Assembly (NCBI GenBank): GCA_039794405.1
Contig: JBDIVL010000049.1
Location: forward strand, 1-32,143
Length of the DNA stretch: 32,143 nucleotides
Origin: JBDIVL01 sp039794405
Lineage (GTDB): Bacteria; Planctomycetota; Brocadiia; Brocadiales; Brocadiaceae
Reading direction: 5' to 3'
Below are positions 25,009 through 31,388 of the stretch, piece by piece (position 1 is the stretch's first letter; each line of letters starts with the position of its first letter). The translations under genes and the position numbers were made by a program. A model generated the notes under the pieces. It saw only the letters and a program-made list of their open reading frames with translations, was not told where the DNA came from and ran no database searches.

Positions 25009-25824
25009 ATGAAAATACCATCATTCATTTACGGAACTGCCTGGAAGGAAGGCGCAACCGCTGATCTTGTCAAAACAGCACTATCGGCAGGTTTTAATGC
25101 CATTGATACCGCAAACCAGCCGAGACATTATCAGGAAGCCCTTGTCGGAGAGGCGTTACAATCCATCTTTGACGGAGGGATTAAGCGGGAAACGTTATTT
25201 CTTCAAACCAAATTTACTCCTGTTGACAGCCACGACCAGAGAGTCCCTTACGATAAAAAGGCAGACCTTGCAACGCAGGTAAAACAATCCTTTGCAAATT
25301 CCATGGAACACTTACATACGGATTATGTGGATTCGTATTTGCTGCATGGACCGTATTCCAGTTATGGTTTGGGAAAATCAGACTGGGAGGTATGGCAGGC
25401 AATTGAGGATATTCACCTGTCAGGGAAGGCACGGATGATTGGCATCTGCAACGTCAGCAGGGATCAGTTGGAAATACTTGTTACAAAAGCGAAAATCAAG
25501 CCGATGGTGGTGCAAAACAGATGCCTCGCGAATCAAGGCTGGGATAGAGAGGTAAGAGAATATTGTCATAATCAGGATATCATGTATCAGGGGTTTTCTC
25601 TTTTAACGGCGAATACGTTTCTCTTTCAAAATAACAGGATAAAAAAAATCGCCAGACAGAAGGGAATGACGGTTGCCCAGGTACTCTTCCGGTTTGCGTT
25701 GCATGTAGGAATAATACCGCTTACCGGCACTACTGACGAACAGCATATGAAAGAAGATTTAAGGATTTTTGACTACGAACTTATGAAAGAAGAAGTACAG
25801 GCAATTGAAACGATCGCAGGGTAA
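25009..25824 (+). CDS. Aldo/keto reductase
   Basis: The 271 residues form an AKR (beta/alpha)8-barrel with the catalytic tetrad visible: Asp33 (IDTANQ), Tyr41, Lys68 (LQTKFTP) and His113 (YLLHGP). The C-terminal IPLTGTTDEQHMKEDL binds NAD(P)H. It is shorter than the usual 280-330 residues and the Asp-Tyr spacing is 8 rather than 5, so substrate loops are reduced. It stands alone: 152 bases separate it from the protease gene and no partner follows. No clear Shine-Dalgarno motif precedes the ATG. The substrate is unknown. Confidence 0.87.
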   Translation: MKIPSFIYGTAWKEGATADLVKTALSAGFNAIDTANQPRHYQEALVGEALQSIFDGGIKRETLFLQTKFTPVDSHDQRVPYDKKADLATQVKQSFANSMEHLHTDYVDSYLLHGPYSSYGLGKSDWEVWQAIEDIHLSGKARMIGICNVSRDQLEILVTKAKIKPMVVQNRCLANQGWDREVREYCHNQDIMYQGFSLLTANTFLFQNNRIKKIARQKGMTVAQVLFRFALHVGIIPLTGTTDEQHMKEDLRIFDYELMKEEVQAIETIAG

Positions 25825-25961
25825 TGCTACCTGAAGCAATGTTTTGCAGTTCAGAGATACGGATATTCTTGTACCCTTAACGGAAGTTCACCCCTGCGAA
25901 ACAACATAAGAATATGTGAGCATATGAGATAAGTAAGTTTGCATACCATTGCCAATATCTC

Positions 25962-26078
25962 TCATTGTACGCAGGGTGAAATTGCCGCAATCAAACTTGC
26001 CATGAAATGACGATTTATCGGTACCTGACTCTCTCCGCCAAAGGCATTAATTAAATGCTGTTCTGTCATTTTTTTCAT
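25962..26078 (-). pseudogene. N-terminal remnant of a rubrerythrin-like gene
   Basis: On the minus strand AAGGGGG precedes an ATG (26078-26076) and a 38-residue frame, MKKMTEQHLINAFGGESQ followed by unrelated residues up to TGA. The first 18 residues resemble the rubrerythrin start (TEKNL..AFAGESQA). The four-helix diiron part is gone. The rest of 25825-26176 holds the hairpin at 26101-26147 and nothing else recognised. The rubredoxin-bearing neighbour upstream on the same strand suggests a former oxidative-stress pair. Confidence 0.5.
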
Positions 26079-26100
26079 AAATACCCCCTTAAAAAAATAA

Positions 26101-26147
26101 AGCCTTACTACGAAAATATTCTTTCAAACATCTTCGGTGGTAAGGCT
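26101..26147 (-). terminator. Probable terminator of the rubredoxin/MBL gene
   Basis: On the minus strand an 8-bp perfect stem (agccttac at 26147-26140 side, gtaaggct at 26108-26101) is followed immediately by TTATTTTTTT. The 31-base loop contains a smaller gaaa/tttc stem. It lies 30 bases after the stop of the gene at 26177. Confidence 0.5.
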
Positions 26148-26176
26148 GTCTTTTTGCAACTACTAATACAGAAAGA

Positions 26177-26911
26177 TCAGACCAAAAGACCATTAAATTT
26201 ATCCCTCCATTCTCTATATTCAATTACGTAGTTATAGCCGCAAACCTTGCTTATTTCTCTGCTTTGTAATATTTTATCGATTATAAACGCACATTCTCTC
26301 GTTTCCCTTTGCGGGCCATAGGGGTTGAAGTGCATACCCTCTTTCTGAACAAAAACATAGTCACAGATTAACAGAATATTCTCAAAGATATAAAAGGTAA
26401 AACCTGGGGTATGCCCTCCGCTATGGAAGGCTTCTATGCCTTTTTCAAAAAAATTCTCTTTAAACTTTACATCAAAGGTGAAACCTGCACAGATTTTGTG
26501 GGCAGAATCCAGGTCATGTATGCACACCTGGGATTTAAAAAATTCACGGTACTGGTTACTCGCACCAAGAAAATGGTGATGGGTAAAGATGATTGCATCA
26601 ACAGGCTCAAGGCGATTGTCAAAACAGGAAGGGCAGTCTATCCAAAAAGACTTCTCTCCTGTCTCGATACGATAAGCAGCATGTTCCAATCCAAGGGCAG
26701 GGAAGGAGTTCAAACGGGTTACCTTTTCGTTCACAGGGGTTCCCATGACTTTAAATTTTGCAGAACATTCCGCTGAAGTAATAAATTTTTCCTTAGGGGC
26801 TCCACAGAAAGGACAATTATCAGGATAATATCCTACTATGTTATAACCACATACCAAACAAACATATTGTTCTTTTTTCACTACACAATTTATTAAAGGA
26901 ACACTTCCCAT
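26177..26911 (-). CDS. Rubredoxin-like domain fused to metallo-beta-lactamase fold
   Basis: Two CxxC knuckles (Cys18/Cys21 and Cys33/Cys36; YVCLVCGY and NCPFCGAP) form a rubredoxin-type iron site. An MBL domain follows (IIFTHHHFLGASN, HSGGHTPGFT, LLICDYVF). In the MBL signature HxHxDH the last two positions are Leu and Gly, so one metal site is probably lost. Flavodiiron-like proteins combine these folds, but no flavodoxin domain is present here. The first codons (MGSVPLI) are made of the repeat motif gggaacacttccc read backwards. A GTG at codon 11 (26881), just before KKEQYVC, may be the original start. No good ribosome-binding site is visible for either. Confidence 0.75.
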   Translation of the reverse strand: MGSVPLINCVVKKEQYVCLVCGYNIVGYYPDNCPFCGAPKEKFITSAECSAKFKVMGTPVNEKVTRLNSFPALGLEHAAYRIETGEKSFWIDCPSCFDNRLEPVDAIIFTHHHFLGASNQYREFFKSQVCIHDLDSAHKICAGFTFDVKFKENFFEKGIEAFHSGGHTPGFTFYIFENILLICDYVFVQKEGMHFNPYGPQRETRECAFIIDKILQSREISKVCGYNYVIEYREWRDKFNGLLV

Positions 26912-27155
26912 ATTTCATTTACCCCCCGTTTCTTTTTCCTTTTCCTTTTCCTTTTCCTTTTCCTTGGCCTACCGGCCTTCTTTGGCAAAAGACCGCGATC
27001 AAGCGCTTTCTCAGGCTTTTTTATAAATCGCTCTGTGTCAAGCGGCCTCCCTGTTTTGTTATAGCTACTGAGGGTCTTTAGATTAGATAAAACGCCTTGT
27101 CTTCATCGTCAAAAAAAGGCGTCTCCCCGATTGTTTCCACGTTGGATAATTCACA
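26898..27155 (-). pseudogene. RAYT remnant with internal deletions
   Basis: This block carries pieces of the transposase at 19212-19940 in order. They are the 3' end with gggaacacttccc-type motif, the GRP-K/R tail, the AFDR segment, a jump to the region around YLKT/DDEDK, and the 5' end (ccacgttg). The tail-coding part contains a cttttc hexamer repeated about five times (26933-26963). Frameshifts and deletions exclude function. Confidence 0.8.
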
Positions 27156-27492
27156 GTGTCCCTCTAATTCCACCGCTCCATTATCATTGATGGATTCATA
27201 ATGATGCTTGTAAATCTGAAAAACTAATCTATATTACGTAAAAGATACTATACGGCTAAAGGATTATATACTTGAAAAAAGGCAATTATTGTAAAAATCC
27301 GTTGCTATGCAGAAACTATACGATATTATGAGTGTCGACAGGGTATAGCGCGCATTGAACAAATCGTAAAAGATAAACATAAAGGTACTCTTCAAGTACC
27401 CACCGGCGATATGATTAACGCTCAATCAGGACAAAATATTGAAAACTATAGATTGTTAGTCAACATAAAAGACATCCTAATAAGGAGGAAAA

Positions 27493-27732
27493 ATGCAAAG
27501 TACCGCTTTAAAGAGAGAAGCTAAAAAGGCGATAGATGAGTTGTCAGAAGAAAAGGTGAAAGTTGCTATTGATTTTATAGATTACCTCAAGAAAAAAGAA
27601 GAAATGGAAGCAACCCTTGAAATACTATCCAGTCGTGAGCTTATGGCACAAATAGGGGAAGCGGAGAAGGCTATAAGGAAAGGCAAATTTAGCGAATTTG
27701 TTCCATGGGAAAAAGTGAAACGCAATGTATAA
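27493..27732 (+). CDS. RelB-like antitoxin, copy B
   Basis: This 79-residue protein is identical to copy A (18622-18861), with the same AAGGAGG site and the same eight-base overlap with the toxin gene. An intact antitoxin in both copies means either locus can protect against loss of the other. Copy B has transposase fragments on both sides, whereas copy A has a complete transposase downstream. Confidence 0.85.
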   Translation: MQSTALKREAKKAIDELSEEKVKVAIDFIDYLKKKEEMEATLEILSSRELMAQIGEAEKAIRKGKFSEFVPWEKVKRNV

Positions 27733-27985
27733 AGTTTCCTCTCACAAAAAGGCAGTCAAGTATTATGTAAGCCTTGATGATAAAGCAGCAAGAAGGATAA
27801 ATAAAGCCATTGAAGCAATGAGCAATAATCCATTTGAAGGAGCGCATATCAAAAAACTGCGGGGGACACATGAAGGGAAATACAGATATGCAGTGGGTGA
27901 TTTGAGAATTGTTTACAGGATTAACGAGGAAGAGAAAATAATCCTTATTGAAGCGATAGGGCCAAGAGGGAATATTTACAAGTGA
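27725..27985 (+). CDS. RelE/ParE-family toxin, copy B
   Basis: This 86-residue toxin is identical to copy A (18854-19114), including the KLRGTHEGKYRYAVGDLRIVY core and the C-terminal IGPRGNIYK. It is complete. After the stop codon the sequence differs from copy A by a short insertion (about 27987-28015) before becoming similar again at caggggcgcccttcat. Confidence 0.85.
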   Translation: MYKVSSHKKAVKYYVSLDDKAARRINKAIEAMSNNPFEGAHIKKLRGTHEGKYRYAVGDLRIVYRINEEEKIILIEAIGPRGNIYK

Positions 27986-28071
27986 TTTCAAAAAAGGAAT
28001 TTGAAAAAAAGAGGTGCTCAGGGGCGCCCTTCATAATTAAATTGACGAATTATGCTTTGATGAAGAGGGAA

Positions 28072-28175
28072 TAGGGGACACTTCCCATATTTAATTTACA
28101 CCCGATTCTTTTTCCTTGCGCATACTCTCGCTTTTTTTTTGCATACAGGGCATACAGAGGAAAATATCACACCCT
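28072..28175 (-). pseudogene. Minimal RAYT element (both ends joined, coding part lost)
   Basis: The 3' end (gggacacttcccatattt and the basic tail codons) is joined directly to the 5' end (gcgcatactctcgc ... gcatacagggcatacag). Nearly the whole coding region is missing. This is what a deletion derivative of the element would look like. A strong palindrome (28177-28184 with 28188-28195) follows at once. Confidence 0.7.
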
Positions 28176-28234
28176 AGGGTAGGCAATGCCTACCCCGCTT
28201 TCTCTTAAGAATAAAAGCGAGGGTTTTGGTATGA

Positions 28235-28312
28235 ATGAAAAAAATTAAACACTGGATTAATATTGCTGAATATGACTTAGAAATTGCCTCACAAAATCAG
28301 AGGATTATGTAG
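28235..28312 (+). pseudogene. N-terminal stub of a HEPN-domain protein
   Basis: ATG at 28235 starts KKIKHWINIAEYDLEIASQNQ, which closely resembles the beginning of HEPN proteins (..WIELAEYDLETA..). It is cut after 25 residues by TAG, exactly where the terminal repeat of the element at 28310 begins. HEPN proteins often pair with MNT nucleotidyltransferases as toxin-antitoxin systems; no such partner is seen nearby. Confidence 0.5.
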
Positions 28313-28446
28313 TGGCAAGGCGTGCCTTGCCAGTTTTAAAATGAATGAATCCTGCCTCGGGCTTTACCGAATGGGTGATAGCGAATCCACCATTCCATTA
28401 TCATTGATGGATTCAGCCTCGTACTGGCAAGGCACGCCTTGCCGCT
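28310..28446. repeat. MITE-like element with palindromic termini (ggcaaggcgtgccttgcc)
   Basis: The 25-base ends (28310-28334 and 28422-28446) are inverted copies differing at one or two positions, and each is itself a palindrome. Related single palindromes occur at 28800-28817 (inside the next gene), near 29158-29178 (partial) and near 29748-29772. An internal motif (attatcattgatggattca) is shared with 18303-18330, 27181-27205 and 29133-29152. Confidence 0.8.
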
Positions 28447-28493
28447 ACAGGTAAATACAATCACATTACGAAAAATTATAAATGGATGCATAA

Positions 28494-29117
28494 ATGTACA
28501 ATTCCGGCATGAAACCTCACAAATCCATCCGGTTAAAGGGATACGATTATTCACGGGCGGGAGCGTATTTTGTAACGATCTGTACACATAACAAGGAATG
28601 TATATTTGGTGCTGTAACGGATGGGAATTTGGCGCTGCATGAATTTGGCCGGATGGTTAATGCAGAATGGCTAAAGACGGCAAAAATACGTAAGAACGTC
28701 ATATTGGATGTCTATATTATTATGCCGAATCATGTTCATGGAATTATTTTGATTATAGACGACGACGATGATAGCAAGGAACGCCATCATTTTAAAACCG
28801 GCACGGCACGCCGTGCCACTACAAAAGGCGATGGTTTAATAAAAATGGAATTTGGAAAACCAAAACCTGGTTCATTGCCGGTCATTGTCGGATCATTCAA
28901 ATCCGCCGTCGCCAGGCAGATTAATTCAATGCGAAACACACCGGGAAAAGAAGTCTGGCAGCGTAATTATTATGAACATATAGTCAGAAATCAGGTTGAA
29001 TTAGATCGTATAAGAGAATATATCGTTGCAAATCCGGCGCGATGGCGAATGGACAAAGAAAACCCCTATGGAATACCAGATGAAGAAGAGCATAAATTCT
29101 GGAAAGATTTTTCTTAA
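28494..29117 (+). mobile_element. REP-associated tyrosine transposase, second type
   Basis: The 207 residues have the start KSIRLKGYDYSRAGAYFVTICTHNK, HUH motif His80-Val-His82 (PNHVHGII), and a C-terminal part SFKSAVARQIN, VWQRNYYEHIVRNQVELDRIREYIVANPARW. This is a clear RAYT-type Y1 transposase of a different subgroup from that at 19212. The start is either ATG 28494 or ATG 28509. A REP palindrome (28800-28817) lies in frame and encodes GTARRATT in the loop after the HUH strand. Palindromic elements of the same family stand on both sides, so this enzyme probably mobilises them. The frame is intact. Confidence 0.85.
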
Positions 29118-29203
29118 AAATACCCGTCGTCCCATTATCGTTGATAAATTCAGCCTCGTAGTGGCAAGGCGTGCCTCATACGCATCAACCTACGTTTACG
29201 GGA

Positions 29204-29359
29204 GCATTCCCGATTTTTTGTAACCCGTCATTTTAGTAGGATGAAAGGAGAATATAGAGGTCAGAGGTCAGAGGTCAGCGTTTTTCGCGTACTTCTGACT
29301 TCTGACGAGTGACCCATCCTGCATAAATAATAAGCTTTTTTACAAAAAATCGGGAATGC
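29204..29359. repeat. Element with perfect 20-bp terminal inverted repeats and tandem-repeat core
   Basis: The ends 29204-29223 and 29340-29359 (gcattcccgattttttgtaa and complement) match perfectly. The core contains gaggtca heptamers (29256-29278) and ttctgac units (29293-29306). The right end abuts the surviving 3' piece of higB, so insertion or associated deletion removed the toxin gene. The core is unrelated to that of 15067-15217. Confidence 0.8.
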
Positions 29360-29364
29360 ACCCT

Positions 29365-29424
29365 ATTTGTTTTGAGTGGCGTAATGGTAACGCAGAAGAG
29401 GTCGAAATTGTTGATTATCATTAA
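29365..29424 (+). pseudogene. higB: 3' remnant of HigB toxin gene
   Basis: Nineteen codons before TAA 29422-29424 read ICFEWRNGNAEEVEIVDYH, which is the characteristic HigB C-terminus. Everything upstream is replaced by the terminal repeat ending at 29359. The stop codon overlaps the AAGGAGG ribosome-binding site of the antitoxin gene, the normal higBA layout. Confidence 0.8.
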
Positions 29425-29436
29425 GGAGGTTACATA

Positions 29437-29739
29437 ATGGCTAAACGTCGTATTACTCCAGTTCACCCTGGGGTATATCTGAAAGAATTACTCGATGAAT
29501 TAAAAATATCACAATACCGGCTATCACAGGACTTAGGTGTGCCTGCCATGAGGATCAATCATGTGGTACATGGCAAACGTCCGGTAACTGCAGAGCTTGC
29601 CTTGCGTTTAGGGCGCTATTTTGGTCAAAGCCCGCGCTATTGGATGAACCTGCAAAGCCGGTATGATATGGATATTGCCGAAGATGCCTTATTCGAACAG
29701 GTAACACGTGAAGTTCGCCCTTTAACGGTAGATTTATAA
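29437..29739 (+). CDS. higA: HigA antitoxin (XRE-family HTH), orphan
   Basis: The 100 residues match the HigA/VapI family: TPVHPGVYLKELLDELKISQYRLSQDLGVPAMRINHVVHGKRPVTAELALRLGRYFG with a helix-turn-helix at about residues 25-60, then SPRYWMNLQSRYDMD. AAGGAGG (29423-29429) lies 7 bases before the ATG. HigA binds DNA and its toxin HigB. Here the toxin is reduced to a 3' stub, so HigA is an orphan; it might still repress promoters or neutralise HigB encoded elsewhere. The native operon promoter was upstream of higB and has been replaced by the repeat element. Confidence 0.9.
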   Translation: MAKRRITPVHPGVYLKELLDELKISQYRLSQDLGVPAMRINHVVHGKRPVTAELALRLGRYFGQSPRYWMNLQSRYDMDIAEDALFEQVTREVRPLTVDL

Positions 29740-29784
29740 TTCACAAGCGGCAAGGCATGCCTTTCCGCTACAATACATGGGAAC

Positions 29785-30012
29785 AAGAACGAAAATATCC
29801 AAACCCCATTTTTTGCTATAGCCACTAAGCGTCTTTAGATAAAACGCCTTGTCTTCATCGTCAAAAAGACGTCTCCCCCATTGTTTTCACGTTGGGTGAT
29901 ATGGTGCGGATAATTCACAGCGCATACTCTTGCTATTTTTTTGGCATACAGGGCATACAGAGGAAAATATCACACCTTAACGTGCATGTCAAAAAACATG
30001 GGAAGTGTCCCT
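29785..30012 (-). pseudogene. RAYT remnant, 5' part
   Basis: The sequence matches the first quarter of the transposase at 19212-19940 (from the WGLDIW region back through DDEDKAFYLK, the start region and gcgcatactcttgc). It continues through gcatacagggcatacag to a block ending in the inverted motif gggaagtgtccct at 29999-30012. The HUH region and all following parts are lost. The remainder of 29740-30218 holds a REP-like palindrome (29748-29772) and the hairpin below, no gene. Confidence 0.75.
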
Positions 30013-30088
30013 CTCTAAGACCATAAAAGCAGAGGGACAAATATTGCTACCACAAATTCAACCTTTTTCATACTTTTAAGTCCTTTCC

Positions 30089-30117
30089 GGTGCAGTGCAC
30101 CATTATTTTTTTAGTCT
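30089..30117 (+). terminator. Possible rho-independent terminator
   Basis: A 5-bp GC-rich stem ggtgc/gcacc with loop agt is followed by attattttttt. It would act on plus-strand transcripts, for example from higA 350 bases upstream. The stem is short. Confidence 0.35.
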
Positions 30118-30218
30118 GGCGTCTTATTGGGAGTACGCTTGTTTGAGACAACATCCTCTATTTACACAGCGATCCTTTCTGTTATCTCGCAACCAATGTA
30201 TAGTCTCGCGCTTGCTGT

Positions 30219-30995
30219 TTATTCGAGAAATTCAATGCGTTTAATATAAGCCTCGGCTTTTCCTCCACCCTCCGTTGTAGTAGTGTCAACCTCAAGACAT
30301 AAAGCAGATATTGCCGGAGCTTCTTCTTTGTAATATGTTTGAAACGCACTAGCCAAATCAAACTCTGAAATTACCGTTTCATTAAGTTCCGGATTACCTA
30401 CACAGACAAAACGCCCACCGTCGTGAAAATATTTCCCTTTGTAAGGTATGTTAATTTCGTCAGCTTCTCCGAGAAACAGGCTTATGAAATAAGGTAAATC
30501 AGGGATCATAAAATACCCACTGGACAATTTATCTGAACCAAAAAATACATATAAACCCAAAGCCTGATTCCTCTTTCCGTTCTCAAAGGAAGCATCCTTC
30601 GGGTATTTACTGATTCCCCATTCAATGCGCACCTTAGAAACTTCCGGAATAATGACCTCCTTAAAAACAAGAAAACCTCTGACGGGTTGCTTTGTTTTAA
30701 TAAACAACATTCCATCCTGAATAGATAATCCAATTTCCGGATGATACTTAGCGGCGCCCTCACAATAAAGCCCCTTCGATTCCAACCATTTACGGACAGG
30801 ACCTCCTGAATAATCTGAAAAATCAATTACATATTTTACCTTCTGAGTATTTTCATTGTCTTGTTTTTCCAGGCTGTTGTCATTAGCATCCTGTGATGAT
30901 TCATGGCTCTCAGCTTGTTTATTTTCTTCAGAAAAAACGTTTCCGCTCAAAACAAATATTACTATAAATATAAGACCTGCAATAAAACTTTTCAT
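30219..30995 (-). CDS. Exported DUF3047-like protein
   Basis: From the ATG at 30995 the product has 258 residues. A signal peptide (MKSFIAGLIFIVIFVLSGNVFSEE) is followed by an acidic, Gln/Asn-rich linker and a beta-rich domain. That domain contains WLESKGLYCEGAAKYHPEIG, VRIEWGISKYPKDASFENG, GLYVFFGSDKL and, near the end, ISALCLEVDTTTTEGGGKAEAYIKRIEFL. The layout resembles DUF3047-type periplasmic proteins, which lack a known function. An upstream ATG at 31016 lies inside the leader hairpin. GGAGAG (31010-31005) stands 9 bases before the ATG at 30995, so 30995 is preferred. The gene follows a small lipoprotein gene on the same strand. Confidence 0.6.
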   Translation of the reverse strand: MKSFIAGLIFIVIFVLSGNVFSEENKQAESHESSQDANDNSLEKQDNENTQKVKYVIDFSDYSGGPVRKWLESKGLYCEGAAKYHPEIGLSIQDGMLFIKTKQPVRGFLVFKEVIIPEVSKVRIEWGISKYPKDASFENGKRNQALGLYVFFGSDKLSSGYFMIPDLPYFISLFLGEADEINIPYKGKYFHDGGRFVCVGNPELNETVISEFDLASAFQTYYKEEAPAISALCLEVDTTTTEGGGKAEAYIKRIEFLE

Positions 30996-31004
30996 TTTCG
31001 TTTC

Positions 31005-31071
31005 CTCTCCTTTCATGAAAAATAATGAAAGGAGAGAAGTTGGGATTTAACATATACACTCCCAACTTCTC
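31005..31071 (-). promoter_or_regulatory. Two adjacent leader hairpins, one hiding the ribosome-binding site
   Basis: On the minus strand the first hairpin pairs 31071-31060 with 31045-31034 (12 bp perfect, 14-base loop). The second pairs 31036-31025 with 31016-31005 (12 bp perfect, 8-base loop). They share three bases (31036-31034). The 3' arm of the second contains the Shine-Dalgarno GGAGAG of the exported-protein gene, so this hairpin would block translation until opened. It may be a translational switch or thermosensor-like element. Confidence 0.6.
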
Positions 31072-31126
31072 AACCGCTTAACTTTATAACCTCACGTTTT
31101 CAATTGCCCAAAACGCATTTGTAGTA

Positions 31127-31312
31127 CTATTTTGCGGCGTCCTGAATTTTGTCACCAGCCTTTTCTACCTGTTGCCCGGCTTTTTCTAAGGCCTTATCTA
31201 ATTCCTTGCCTGCGCTCTCCACCGAACCCTCTTTTTTCTGGCAGCCGGCTAACCCTGCAAGCAAAGCGCTTATTGCTAACGCTACCATAACATTCTTGCC
31301 AAATTTCATCAT
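31127..31312 (-). CDS. Small helical lipoprotein
   Basis: The 61 residues carry a signal peptide ending in the lipobox LAGC (MVALAISALLAGLAGC). About 37 residues of amphipathic, Lys/Glu/Ala-rich helix follow, with the repeated AGK/AGQ/AGD-type heptads (ESAGKELDKALEKAGQQVEKAGDKIQDAAK). After processing it is probably anchored in a membrane by lipid, like entericidin-type or other tiny helical lipoproteins. AAAGGA lies just upstream of the ATG-ATG start. Function is not known. It sits between a repeat protein and an exported protein on the same strand. Confidence 0.75.
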   Translation of the reverse strand: MMKFGKNVMVALAISALLAGLAGCQKKEGSVESAGKELDKALEKAGQQVEKAGDKIQDAAK

Positions 31313-31388
31313 TTTATATTTCCTTTATTAAATACAAACTATATAAACGGGAATCTGACGGGATTTCCCTAACTCATGGGCTACGATT

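Larger units (their letters stand above)
27144..28118. repeat. Duplicated segment B carrying a toxin-antitoxin module
   Basis: This is the second copy of 18272-19234, in the same orientation and 8.87 kb downstream. The toxin-antitoxin coding part shows no difference by eye. The upstream part has substitutions and one single-base deletion. As in copy A, transposase-derived sequence lies on both sides. Confidence 0.9.

Noticed and set aside
25840..25961. Open frame on the minus strand downstream of the rubrerythrin stub
   Set aside because: A short frame (..CGNFTLRTMRDIGNGMQT..) has no recognised family or start site; not enough for a gene call.
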